From an uncultured Lachnospiraceae bacterium (GTDB taxonomy: Bacteria; Bacillota; Clostridia; Lachnospirales; Lachnospiraceae), in assembly GCA_910578115.1 (NCBI GenBank), contig CAJTPO010000004.1, forward strand, positions 94,165 to 158,164: a DNA stretch of 64,000 bases. The letters run 5' to 3'. Position 1 is the first letter of the stretch. Every line of letters begins with the position of its first letter. Below are positions 51,805 through 60,861 of this stretch, one piece after another. A model generated the notes under the pieces. The model did not search any database. It saw only the letters and a program-made list of their open reading frames with translations, and was not told the origin of the DNA. Both the position numbers and the translations under genes were made by a program.

Positions 51805-52881
51805 ATGAAGGTAAACGAATCTAAATTAAGTAAGACGACGAAGAATGATATGATCACCTATGGGATGGTGATCCTCACATATATTGTGGTACAGCTTCTG
51901 GTATCGACGGGGCATGTATCCAGTCTGATCCAGGGACTGTTGGTTCCTTTTTGTACTTATGTGATCGTGGCGGTGGCGTTGAATCTCACGGTGGGCATTC
52001 TGGGAGAGCTGAGCCTGGGGCACGCGGGATTTATGTGTGTGGGCGCTTTTGCCAGCGCGGTTTTTTCGCTGGCTTTCAAGGAAGCGCTGCCGGGCGGGTT
52101 CCGGTTTTTCCTGGCGCTGCTGATCGGGGCGGCATCCGCCGCACTGGTGGGATTTCTGGTGGGGATACCGGTACTGCGGCTTCGGGGCGACTATCTGGCC
52201 ATCGTGACGCTGGCTTTTGGCGAGATCATTAAGAATATCATCAATGCATTATATCTGGGTGTGGACAGCAGCGGCGTTCATTTTTCCATGAAAGACGCCC
52301 TGTCTTTGCATATGGAGGAGGACGGGCTGATGCTGATCAAGGGGGCGCAGGGCGTTACGGGCACACCGAATGACTCTAATTTTACGGTGGGGGTGATCCT
52401 GATTCTGGTCACGCTGTTTATCGTATTGAATTTCATTCATTCCAGAACGGGGCGTGCGGTCATGTCCATCCGTGACAACAGGATCGCCGCCGAGTCTGTG
52501 GGCATCAATGTGACGAAATACAAGCTGATCGCCTTTACCGTCTCCGCGTCGCTGGCGGGTGTGGCGGGTGTGCTGTATGCGCATAATCTGTCTACGCTGA
52601 ATGCGCTGCCCAAGAATTTTGGCTACAATATGTCGATCATGATCCTGGTATTCGTGGTGCTGGGCGGTATCGGCAATATCCGCGGCTCCATCGTGGCGGC
52701 GGTGCTTTTGACGCTGCTGCCGGAAGTGCTGCGCGGCCTGAGCGATTACCGTATGCTGATCTACTCGATCGTTCTGATCGTGATGATGATCTTTAACTGG
52801 AGCCCGAATGCGGTATTTTTCAGAAAAAGGCTGCAGCAGAAACTGTTACCCGGCAGGAAAGCGGAAAAGGAGGCGGTATAG
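51805..52881 (+). CDS. livM: Branched-chain amino acid ABC transporter permease
   Basis: 358 residues with about nine or ten membrane helices. LivM signatures: VGILGELSLGHAGFMCVGAF, GIPVLRLRGDYLAIVTLAFGEI, VMSIRDNRIAAESVGINVTKYKL, GGIGNIRGSIVAAVLL. The start is uncertain among in-frame ATGs at 51793, 51799 and 51805; the last was taken because GGAG lies 6 bases before it. The frame is open back to 51730, but that part runs out of the tandem repeat and is probably non-coding. Confidence 0.9.
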   Translation: MKVNESKLSKTTKNDMITYGMVILTYIVVQLLVSTGHVSSLIQGLLVPFCTYVIVAVALNLTVGILGELSLGHAGFMCVGAFASAVFSLAFKEALPGGFRFFLALLIGAASAALVGFLVGIPVLRLRGDYLAIVTLAFGEIIKNIINALYLGVDSSGVHFSMKDALSLHMEEDGLMLIKGAQGVTGTPNDSNFTVGVILILVTLFIVLNFIHSRTGRAVMSIRDNRIAAESVGINVTKYKLIAFTVSASLAGVAGVLYAHNLSTLNALPKNFGYNMSIMILVFVVLGGIGNIRGSIVAAVLLTLLPEVLRGLSDYRMLIYSIVLIVMMIFNWSPNAVFFRKRLQQKLLPGRKAEKEAV

Positions 52882-52883
52882 AG

Positions 52884-53642
52884 ATGGCATTGTTAGAGAC
52901 AAAGAATTTGGGAATCTCCTTTGGCGGCCTGCGGGCGGTGAACGCATTTGATATTTCTGTGGAAAAGGGGCAGTTGTATGGCCTGATCGGGCCAAACGGC
53001 GCCGGGAAGACGACGATCTTTAATCTGCTTACGGGGGTGTACCAGCCGGACGAGGGTGCGATCCTGCTGGACGGTGTGAATCTGACGGGCAAAAAGACGA
53101 TCGAAATCTGTAAGGCGGGCATCGCGAGAACCTTTCAGAATATACGTCTGTTTCATGATATGCCGGTGCTTGACAATGTGAAGGTGGGTCTGCACAACCA
53201 TTATCCTTATTCTACTTTCGAGGGTATCTTAAGGCTGCCCCGTTATCATAAGGTGGAAAAAGAGATGAACGCGAAGGCGATGGAGCTTCTTGAGGTGTTC
53301 GGACTGGAAAAGTATGCGGACTATAAGGCGGAAAATCTGCCTTACGGTCAGCAGAGGAAGCTGGAGATCGCCAGAGCCATGGCCACAAACCCGAAACTTC
53401 TGCTGCTGGACGAGCCGGCAGCAGGCATGAACCCCAATGAGACGGGGGAACTGATGGAGACGATCCGCTTCGTGAGAGACCGTTTCGAGATGACGATCCT
53501 GCTGATCGAGCATGATATGAAGCTGGTGGCCGGCATCTGTGAGAAGCTGACGGTGTTGAATTTCGGAGAAGTGCTGGCACAGGGGGAGACCCAGGAAGTG
53601 CTGAACGATCCGCATGTTATTACGGCTTATTTGGGAGAATAA
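52884..53642 (+). CDS. livG: Branched-chain amino acid ABC transporter ATPase
   Basis: 252 residues, cytoplasmic. Walker A is GPNGAGKTT, the signature is in ENLPYGQQRKLEIARAMA, Walker B is LLLLDEPAAGMNPNET and the H-loop is IEHDMKL. The long insertion before the signature (HNHYPYSTFEGILRLPRY) is typical of LivG. It starts 2 bases after the livM stop. It pairs with LivF to power import. Confidence 0.95.
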   Translation: MALLETKNLGISFGGLRAVNAFDISVEKGQLYGLIGPNGAGKTTIFNLLTGVYQPDEGAILLDGVNLTGKKTIEICKAGIARTFQNIRLFHDMPVLDNVKVGLHNHYPYSTFEGILRLPRYHKVEKEMNAKAMELLEVFGLEKYADYKAENLPYGQQRKLEIARAMATNPKLLLLDEPAAGMNPNETGELMETIRFVRDRFEMTILLIEHDMKLVAGICEKLTVLNFGEVLAQGETQEVLNDPHVITAYLGE

Positions 53643-53706
53643 GACGATCAGATAATCAGGCGGTAAGAAGAGAGAAGCAAAGAGCGCATAGCGGGAGGAA
53701 TATGGT

Positions 53707-54417
53707 ATGGCGATGTTGGAAGTGAGAGATCTCCATGTTCATTATGGTGTGATAGAAGCGATCAAAGGAATCAGTTTTGAGGTGGAGCAGGGAGAGGTCA
53801 TCGCTTTGATCGGCGCCAACGGTGCGGGAAAGACGACGACGCTGCACACGGTTACGGGGCTGATCAGGCCCACCAGCGGCAGCATTATTTTCGAGGGAAA
53901 AGATATCACGAAGACGCCGGGATATAAGATCGTGCCCATGGGAATGGCGCATGTGCCGGAGGGGCGGCGTGTGTTTGCACAGTTATCGGTTTATGATAAT
54001 CTGATGATGGGCGCTTACACGCGGAAGGACAAGAACGAGATCAGGGAAAATCTGCATATGGTGTATGAGCGTTTTCCGCGTCTGGAAGAGCGTAAGACGC
54101 AGATGGCCGGAACTTTGAGCGGCGGTGAGCAGCAGATGCTGGCCATGGGGCGCGCCCTGATGAGCCAGCCCGCTATCATTCTGATGGATGAGCCTTCCAT
54201 GGGCCTGTCACCGATCTTCGTCAACGAGATCTTCGATATCATCAAGAAGGTCAGCCAGTCGGGGACTACGGTGCTTCTGGTGGAGCAGAATGCGAAGAAG
54301 GCGCTGGCGATCGCAGACAGGGCCTATGTGCTGGAGACCGGGAAGATCTCTCTGGAAGGAAACGCAGAGGAATTGATGCACAACGATGCGGTCAAGAAGG
54401 CGTATCTGGGCGAGTAG
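53707..54417 (+). CDS. livF: Branched-chain amino acid ABC transporter ATPase
   Basis: 236 residues. Walker A is GANGAGKTT, signature LSGGEQQML, Walker B IILMDEPSMGLSP and H-loop VEQNAKKAL. HVPEGRRVFAQLSVYDNL is diagnostic for LivF. It is the last gene of livJHMGF; the gap after it shows no strong terminator. Confidence 0.95.
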   Translation: MAMLEVRDLHVHYGVIEAIKGISFEVEQGEVIALIGANGAGKTTTLHTVTGLIRPTSGSIIFEGKDITKTPGYKIVPMGMAHVPEGRRVFAQLSVYDNLMMGAYTRKDKNEIRENLHMVYERFPRLEERKTQMAGTLSGGEQQMLAMGRALMSQPAIILMDEPSMGLSPIFVNEIFDIIKKVSQSGTTVLLVEQNAKKALAIADRAYVLETGKISLEGNAEELMHNDAVKKAYLGE

Positions 54418-54552
54418 ACAGTTGATTCATGCCGGTCGGACCAGTAGTGATCCATGTGGGATAAAGCCGATAAGGTATAGAGACACTGCAATATGGAAAT
54501 CCAAAAGGCTAAAAAATGATAGCCGGAATCTGAATATTTATCCCCTCTGCGG

Positions 54553-54582
54553 TTGTGGAATCCCCTGCAAATGTTATATACT
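54553..54582 (+). promoter_or_regulatory. Possible promoter of the GH3 gene
   Basis: A weak TTGTGG, an 18-base spacer and a good TATACT, 42 bases before the start codon. Confidence 0.4.
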
Positions 54583-54623
54583 ATATTTTAAGAAATAATC
54601 CTGCAACAGGAAAGGAGTAGGGG

Positions 54624-57464
54624 ATGGAGAACAAAGTTTTTGACACAAAATTATATGCGGCGGCGGCAAGGGCCGTGGCTGCGGAAGGTATTGTCATGCT
54701 GCGCAACGAGGGGCAGGTGCTGCCGCTTGGCAAGGGCGAGAAGATCGCACTTTTCGGCCGGGGACAGTTTAATTATTACAAGAGCGGCACAGGCTCCGGC
54801 GGTCTGGTCAACACAAGTTATGTGACCGGTATCCGGGAGGCGCTTAAGGAGAGCTCTTTTGTACTGAATGAGAAGCTGCAGGCGGTATACGAAGCGTGGC
54901 TGAAAGAGAATCCTTACGATGCCGGTGCGGGCTGGGCAGGGGAACCCTGGTTCCAGAAAGAGATGCCGCTGACGAAGGAACTGGTGGACGAGGCAAAGCA
55001 GGAGTCCGATACGGCAGTGATCGTGATCGGCCGGACTGCCGGAGAGGACCAGGATAATAAGGCGGAAGCGGGCAGTTATCTGCTGACGGAAGCGGAGGAA
55101 GAGATGCTCAGTCTGGTGTGCGCTTCGTTTACGCGCACAGTGGTGCTTTTGAACGTGGGCAATATCATAGACATGAAGTGGGTGGAGCGTTATCAGCCGG
55201 CGGCAGTGCTGTATGTATGGCAGGGCGGTCAGGAAGGCGGCAACGGCGTGCTGGATGTGCTGGAGGGAACCGTAACGCCTTCCGGTAAGCTGACGGACAC
55301 CATCGCCAGAGATATCGCAGACTACCCTTCCACCAGCAACTACGGGGACGAGAAGCGGAATGTCTATCAGGAGGATATCTATGTAGGATACCGTTACTTT
55401 GAGACTTTTGCGAAGGACAAGGTTCTCTATCCTTTCGGCTTCGGTCTTTCCTATACGACCTTTGCCGTGGAAGCGAAGCTGGAGGAGACAGCGGGAAGCG
55501 CAGATGCAGATACGGCCGCTGTGATCAGCGCGCAGGTGACCAATACGGGAGCCGTTGCCGGCAAGGAAGTGGTGCAGGTTTACTGCGAGGCTCCTCAGGG
55601 AGCGATGGGCAAACCGGCCAGAGTTTTGTGCGGCTTTGCCAAGACGAAGGAGCTTGCACCGGGTGAGGCCCAGACACTGCAGATCGCAGTTCCCTGGTAT
55701 ACGCTTTCTTCCTATGATGACGGCGGTGTTACGGGACACAGATCCTGCTGGGTTCTGGAAGCGGGAGAATATCTCTTCCACGCGGGAACCGACGTGCGCA
55801 GCGCTGCGGCGGTGGGCAGTCTGACGCTGGAGGAGACAAAGGTAGTCAAGGAGGCGGAGGAAGCGTGTGCACCGGTGACTGCTTTTGAGCGGATGAAACC
55901 TCAGGCAGGCGGCCAGGACGGCTATCAGGTTATGTATGAGACGGCGCCTCTGCGCACGGTGAATCCGGGAGACCGCCGGGCAGAAAGACTGCCGGAGAAC
56001 ATCGCCTGCACGGGTGACAAGGGCTATAAGTTATCCGATGTGGAGAAGGGCGCGGTGTCCATGGAAGAGTTCCTGGCGCAGCTGTCGGACAAGGATCTTT
56101 GCTGCATGGTAAGGGGCGAGGGTATGTGTTCCCCGAAGGTAACGCCTGGTACGGCAGGCGCTTTCGGCGGCATTACGGAGAGCCTGCAGGCGTTCGGCAT
56201 TCCGGTTGCCTGCTGTGCGGACGGGCCGAGCGGTATCCGTATGGACTGCGGCAGCATCGCTTTTGCCATGCCCAACGGCGCATGTCTTGGCAGTACCTTC
56301 AATGAGGCGCTCTCGGAAGAGTTGTTTGAGTGGGAAGCACTGGAGCTTCGTAAGAATAAAGTAGATACCCTGCTGGGGCCGGGCATCAACCTGCACCGGA
56401 ATCCTTTAAATGGAAGAAACTTCGAGTATTTCAGCGAAGATCCGCTGGTAACGGGTAAGATGGCGGCGGCGCAGCTGCGGGCTATGGGACGCTATGACGT
56501 TACCGGCACGATCAAGCACTTCGCCTGCAACAGCCAGGAGTATAAGCGGAATATGGTGGAGGCGGTGATTTCCGAGCGTGCGCTCAGAGAGCTGTACTTA
56601 AAGTGTTTCGAGATCGCGGTGACAGAGGGCGGCGCATACTCCATCATGACCTCCTACAATCCGATCAACGGTTTCTGGTCTGCCAGCAACTACGATATGC
56701 TGACCACGATCCTGCGGGGCGAGTGGAAGTATGACGGTATTGTGATGACTGACTGGTGGGCTAAGGGCAATGACGAGAATATGACCGGAACGGTGGAGAA
56801 TGTGGCGGCCATGGTGCGCGCGCAGAACGATCTGTTCATGGTAACGGCGGATTCCTCGAAGAACACGCAGAATGACAATTCCGCGGAAAGTCTGGAGAAG
56901 GGAACCGTTGCCAGAAGCGAATATGTGCGCAGTGCAGCCAATATCTGCCGGTATCTGCTGCGGACGCCCGCTTACCAGCGTATGATGGGCAGGGAGAGCG
57001 AACTTGACAGGCAGCTGGCGGCCATCGCGGCACAGGAGACGGAGACCTTCGGCGAGCTGGTGCGTCTTGCCGTTCCGGAGAAGGAGGCGCTTCTGCCTGT
57101 AGAGCAGATTCCGACAGCCAAGGGCAGCAGCATCAACTTCGAGCTGAATTTCAGCGAGAGAGGTGTTTATAAGCTGGATCTTGTCTGCAGGATCGTGGGA
57201 CAGGGAAGTCTGGCGCAGGTGCCGCTCACCGTTTCACAGGATAAGCAGATCGTGAAGACGATCTCCCTCACCGGCGAGGACAAGGAGTGGCGGACCGAGA
57301 CCGTGATGCTGCATCCTTCCTTCCACAATACGACCTTCCTGAAATTATTCTTCGGACAGGGCGGAATGGAGATCAAAGAGGCACGCCTTACGCTGGAGGA
57401 ATCCTGGGAAGAGAAGTTTCAGGCCATGAAAAAGGTGCACGCAGAAGAGCAGGAAGACAAGTAA
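54624..57464 (+). CDS. Glycoside hydrolase family 3 enzyme with permuted domain order
   Basis: 946 residues with no signal peptide. The order is reversed from most GH3 enzymes. The (alpha/beta) sandwich domain comes first (EGIVMLRNEGQVLPL, GRTAGEDQDN), then a fibronectin-III-like domain (YPFGFGLSYTTF, VTNTGAVAGKEVVQVY). The TIM-barrel catalytic domain follows from about residue 490 (CCADGPSGIR, GPGINLHRNPLNGRNFEYFSEDP, IKHFACN). Nucleophile Asp710 lies in IVMTDWW. A beta-sandwich tail ends the protein. It should act as a beta-glucosidase or similar exo-enzyme on imported oligosaccharides. Such permuted GH3 enzymes are known from rumen and gut clostridia. A terminator follows; an AraC gene is convergent. 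Confidence 0.92.
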   Translation: MENKVFDTKLYAAAARAVAAEGIVMLRNEGQVLPLGKGEKIALFGRGQFNYYKSGTGSGGLVNTSYVTGIREALKESSFVLNEKLQAVYEAWLKENPYDAGAGWAGEPWFQKEMPLTKELVDEAKQESDTAVIVIGRTAGEDQDNKAEAGSYLLTEAEEEMLSLVCASFTRTVVLLNVGNIIDMKWVERYQPAAVLYVWQGGQEGGNGVLDVLEGTVTPSGKLTDTIARDIADYPSTSNYGDEKRNVYQEDIYVGYRYFETFAKDKVLYPFGFGLSYTTFAVEAKLEETAGSADADTAAVISAQVTNTGAVAGKEVVQVYCEAPQGAMGKPARVLCGFAKTKELAPGEAQTLQIAVPWYTLSSYDDGGVTGHRSCWVLEAGEYLFHAGTDVRSAAAVGSLTLEETKVVKEAEEACAPVTAFERMKPQAGGQDGYQVMYETAPLRTVNPGDRRAERLPENIACTGDKGYKLSDVEKGAVSMEEFLAQLSDKDLCCMVRGEGMCSPKVTPGTAGAFGGITESLQAFGIPVACCADGPSGIRMDCGSIAFAMPNGACLGSTFNEALSEELFEWEALELRKNKVDTLLGPGINLHRNPLNGRNFEYFSEDPLVTGKMAAAQLRAMGRYDVTGTIKHFACNSQEYKRNMVEAVISERALRELYLKCFEIAVTEGGAYSIMTSYNPINGFWSASNYDMLTTILRGEWKYDGIVMTDWWAKGNDENMTGTVENVAAMVRAQNDLFMVTADSSKNTQNDNSAESLEKGTVARSEYVRSAANICRYLLRTPAYQRMMGRESELDRQLAAIAAQETETFGELVRLAVPEKEALLPVEQIPTAKGSSINFELNFSERGVYKLDLVCRIVGQGSLAQVPLTVSQDKQIVKTISLTGEDKEWRTETVMLHPSFHNTTFLKLFFGQGGMEIKEARLTLEESWEEKFQAMKKVHAEEQEDK

Positions 57465-57476
57465 GAATACAGCAGA

Positions 57477-57516
57477 AAACTGCCACGGAAAATAACCGTG
57501 GCAGTTTTTTTTTTTT
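57477..57516. terminator. Strong bidirectional terminator with T12 tract
   Basis: Stem AAAACTGCCACGG/CCGTGGCAGTTTT with a 7-base loop, followed by a run of twelve T. It serves the GH3 gene and, on the other strand, the AraC gene. Confidence 0.9.
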
Positions 57517-57523
57517 GACTTTT

Positions 57524-58582
57524 TCAGGAAACCGGCAGATCCTCCTTCTTCTCCGCGTACAGGTTCCGGTACTGGGAAGGCGTCATCTGATGCCGTTTCT
57601 TGAAGGCACGCATGAAGTTCTCCGGATTTTCGTAGCCGATCATCTTGCTGATCTGGTTGACTGTCAGCGAGGAACTCTTTAAGAGCAGGTCGGCTTTCTG
57701 GAAACGGATCTGTTTAAGCAGCTGGGAAAAGGTGCAGCCGAAGAGTTTCTTGATATAGCGTGAGCAGTAGGGAACGGTATAGTGCAGATGAGCGGCCAGT
57801 TTCTCCAAAGTGATGGTGGAGTAGTTCTCCTGTACGTAAAGCAGGATTTCATGGTCGCTGCTGCCAAGAGGAACGGTCTGTGTGGCTGCCTGCCACTGTT
57901 TGGAGAGGCGCAGCAGCAGCACCATCAGCATACCGGTCAGGATACGGTCCGTATAGTTGTCCGGGGAGAGCATCTCGCCGAACATATGAAAGATCTGCTC
58001 CCGGATCTCTTCGTTATCCCCGGTACGGAAGAGCAGATACTGCTCACTGTTTTCATTATAGATGCTGCCCAGCAGGAAGCGGCTGAGCATGTCCTGCCCC
58101 TTGAGAAGCCCGGTACAGATTTCCGTGAAGGCGGACAGGCGTACCAGAATCCGGATACTGTCGCATTCGGAAGAGGCGCTCTGCATGTGCCTGGCCGCAG
58201 GCGGAAGGATACAGAAATCCCCTGCAGTGAAGGTCTGTACGGTCTGGTTGATCACATGGACGCTGCTGCCGGAAAGGACATAGATGATCTCGAAATAGGT
58301 ATGGGTATGCTCCGGAATCTCAATCGTGAAAGGCTTGAACAGGACTACGGTCCTCTCCACATCGGTGGGGATGTCATAGACGTCATAGATGACATTCAGG
58401 ATATGGTTCCAGGTAAGCAGCGGAATTCCGTGAGAATCGTAATCCACCGGCATTTTTGACAACAACGTGAAGAAATCGCCAAAATCTGAGTGGGGGGGGG
58501 TAAAATGGCGCAGTCGCGAATTCATTGTTTTTTCTTTGCTGGATTCTTTGTAAAGATAATCGTAAATATGCGCTCTGTCCAT
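57524..58582 (-). CDS. AraC family regulator containing a C9 homopolymer
   Basis: About 352 residues. A cupin-type sensor holds IPEHTHTYFEIIYVLSGSSVHVI and GDFCILPPAARH; the two helix-turn-helix motifs are at the C-terminus (ITLEKLAAHLHYTVPYCSRYIKKLF; VNQISKMIGYENPENFMRAFKK). Nine consecutive C in the coding strand (58492-58500) encode the Thr-Pro-Pro-His part near residue 30, where a one-base slip would shift the frame. The start is 58582 (GGAG 5 bases upstream) or 58594. It lies between the GH3 gene and the divergent LplABC importer and probably regulates one or both. Confidence 0.88.
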   Translation of the reverse strand: MDRAHIYDYLYKESSKEKTMNSRLRHFTPPHSDFGDFFTLLSKMPVDYDSHGIPLLTWNHILNVIYDVYDIPTDVERTVVLFKPFTIEIPEHTHTYFEIIYVLSGSSVHVINQTVQTFTAGDFCILPPAARHMQSASSECDSIRILVRLSAFTEICTGLLKGQDMLSRFLLGSIYNENSEQYLLFRTGDNEEIREQIFHMFGEMLSPDNYTDRILTGMLMVLLLRLSKQWQAATQTVPLGSSDHEILLYVQENYSTITLEKLAAHLHYTVPYCSRYIKKLFGCTFSQLLKQIRFQKADLLLKSSSLTVNQISKMIGYENPENFMRAFKKRHQMTPSQYRNLYAEKKEDLPVS

Positions 58583-58894
58583 GGCTGCTCCCATGCCTCC
58601 CTGCTTCTGTTTTTTATGCTGCGGTCAATTCGCCCATCTCATTTTATATGGTAAAAAGGAGGGCGCACTATAGATAAATTATCTTTTTTATATGTATTTT
58701 TTGACCAGTCTGTTTAAAAATGACAGCATTTGATCCTGTGGAAAAATGGATAAACAGTGAATTTACAGGGGGTTTTTGCGCAAATAGTGAGAAGGTGGCG
58801 TAAATGGCACAAATTATACAAGTTGACGAAAAAAGTTAAGAAATGATAGTCGAAATAGACAAGTAATACAACTGTAAAACGTTTGAGTTGTTGT

Positions 58895-58916
58895 TATAAT
58901 TATTCGTGTGCACACG
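58895..58916 (+). promoter_or_regulatory. -10 box and palindrome upstream of the LplB-type gene
   Basis: TATAAT at 58895-58900 with a weak CTGTAA 17 bases before it. The perfect 12-bp palindrome CGTGTGCACACG at 58905-58916 overlaps the expected start of transcription and could be an operator. The rest of the 58583-58968 spacer is AT-rich with no other clear signal. Confidence 0.5.
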
Positions 58917-58968
58917 GAAATGTGTAAAAATCTTACAAAAAAAGAATAAAGATTCAGGGGGTAAGAGT

Positions 58969-59907
58969 ATGGTTGCTAAAGGCAAGGGAGGGGCCAATAA
59001 GAAAGAGAAGATTTCCTTGGCTCTGATATGGAAACAGAGGTATTTGCTGATGATGTCACTGCCGTTTGTTATATGGATCATCATCTTCAAGTACATTCCG
59101 CTCTGGGGATGGACGATGGCGTTTCAGGAGGTAAAACCGGCGACGTTTGCGCTGCCGATCTGGGAACGGCCATTTGCCGGTTTTGCGAATTTCACGAAGG
59201 CTTTCGAGGACAGACTGTTCAAGCAGACAATGATCAACACACTTGGTATCAGTATCTTACAGATTGCTGTAGGTACGATCGTTGCGATCCTTTTTGCAGT
59301 ACTGCTTAACGAGTTGATGTTCACGAAATTCAAGAAAGTAACGCAGACCATTTCCTATCTGCCGCACTTTGTATCCTGGGTTATCATCGCCAGCATCGCG
59401 AAGAACATCTTCAACGACGGCGGCGTTGTCGATTCCCTGGTTGGCGCCAATCTGCATTTGATGAGTACCAATTCTCCTTTGATCTGGATGGTCATCGTCA
59501 TTATTGACTGCTGGAAAGAGATGGGATGGAATGCCATCATCTATCTGTCTTCCATGGCAGGTATCGATCCGGGCCTGTATGAAGCGGCACAGATCGACGG
59601 TGCGAACCGCTTCCAGAGAATGTGGCATATCACTCTGCCGGGTATCCGGCCGACGATCATCGTTCTGCTGATCATGAGCATCGGCGGCGCGCTCAATGTA
59701 GGTATGGAGAGACAGATGCTCCTCAGTAATGCCTTGGTACAGGATCATACGATGGTTCTTTCCTGGTTCTCCTATACAAGAGGTATTAAGAGCAGCGATT
59801 ACGGTCTTGGTACTGCGCTTGGCGTATTCCAGTCCGTAGTAGGCGTTACGCTTCTGATGATCGCGAATAAGATCGCCAGTCTGGTCGGCGAAGACAAATT
59901 GGTATAG
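58969..59907 (+). CDS. Oligosaccharide ABC transporter permease, LplB type
   Basis: 312 residues with six membrane helices. The family start FVIWIIIFKYIPLWGWTMAFQ and the EAA loop (YEAAQIDGANRFQRMWHITLP) place it with LplB/YteP-type CUT1 permeases. The ATG at 58969 has GGGGG with 7-base spacing. It pairs with the next gene as the membrane channel. No ATPase is nearby, so a shared MsmX-like ATPase is expected. Confidence 0.92.
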   Translation: MVAKGKGGANKKEKISLALIWKQRYLLMMSLPFVIWIIIFKYIPLWGWTMAFQEVKPATFALPIWERPFAGFANFTKAFEDRLFKQTMINTLGISILQIAVGTIVAILFAVLLNELMFTKFKKVTQTISYLPHFVSWVIIASIAKNIFNDGGVVDSLVGANLHLMSTNSPLIWMVIVIIDCWKEMGWNAIIYLSSMAGIDPGLYEAAQIDGANRFQRMWHITLPGIRPTIIVLLIMSIGGALNVGMERQMLLSNALVQDHTMVLSWFSYTRGIKSSDYGLGTALGVFQSVVGVTLLMIANKIASLVGEDKLV

Positions 59908-59921
59908 AGTGAGGTGGCGAG

Positions 59922-60788
59922 ATGAAAAATTTACATAAAACATGGTTCGACTATTTTCTTCTGTTGTTTTTTGCGATCATCCTGGTCGTGACGTTGTATC
60001 CGTTTATGAATGTGCTTGCGATCTCCTTGAACGACGCTACGGATACGATCAAGAATATTAACTTTATCATTCCGCGTCATTTTACGCTGGCCAACTACAA
60101 ATATGTATTTAAGGAAGGCGGAATCGTACAGCCGTTGTTTATCTCCATCGCCAAAACCGTGATCGGAACACTGGCGGGCGTGATTTGTACGGCGATGCTG
60201 GCTTATACTTTAAGCCGCCGGGATTTCGTATTCCACAGGTTCTTCACACTGCTTTTCGTCATCACCATGTATGTAGGCGGCGGTATGATCCCGGAATATC
60301 TGTTGATCGTTCGGACACTGCATCTGGGTGATAACTTCCTGGTTTACATCATTCCGGGTCTGATCTGGGTCTACAATATGATCCTTGTCCGTTCCTTTAT
60401 CGACGGACTGCCGGGCGCCCTGCAGGAAGCGGCGAAGCTGGACGGCGCCAACGACTTCCAGATCTGGTATAAGGTCGTTATGCCGCTGTGTACGCCGGTT
60501 ATCGCGACCATCGCTCTGTATTATGCGGTAGGACAGTGGAATTCCTTCATGGATACATATCTGTATGCGAAGAAGCTGCCCACCCTGCAGTATAAACTGT
60601 ACGAGATCATGTCTCAGGCGACGATGCAGCTGGATACACATACCACCACCAATGCCACACAGGCAGTAACGCCGATGGCGATCCGTATGGCGGTAACGGT
60701 AGTGGCGACAGTGCCGATTATCATCGTATATCCTTTCGTGCAGAAGTATTTCGTAGGCGGTATGACACTTGGTTCGGTAAAAGACTAA
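59922..60788 (+). CDS. Oligosaccharide ABC transporter permease, LplC/YtcP type
   Basis: 288 residues with six membrane helices. FDYFLLLFFAIILVVTLYPFMNVLA at the start, the EAA loop (QEAAKLDGANDFQIWYKVVMP), and the ending VQKYFVGGMTLGSVKD are typical of YtcP/LplC. It is 14 bases after the LplB-type gene and has its own GAGG site. Confidence 0.92.
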   Translation: MKNLHKTWFDYFLLLFFAIILVVTLYPFMNVLAISLNDATDTIKNINFIIPRHFTLANYKYVFKEGGIVQPLFISIAKTVIGTLAGVICTAMLAYTLSRRDFVFHRFFTLLFVITMYVGGGMIPEYLLIVRTLHLGDNFLVYIIPGLIWVYNMILVRSFIDGLPGALQEAAKLDGANDFQIWYKVVMPLCTPVIATIALYYAVGQWNSFMDTYLYAKKLPTLQYKLYEIMSQATMQLDTHTTTNATQAVTPMAIRMAVTVVATVPIIIVYPFVQKYFVGGMTLGSVKD

Positions 60789-60861
60789 AGTTACAGTTTT
60801 ACTATATATGAATTGATTTAGTTTTACATAGATCAAGGAAAGAAAAAAGGAGGACTTAAAC

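Noticed and set aside
57505..57516. T12 tract as a phase-variation site
   Set aside because: It directly follows a perfect hairpin in a convergent gap and is explained as the terminator tail.
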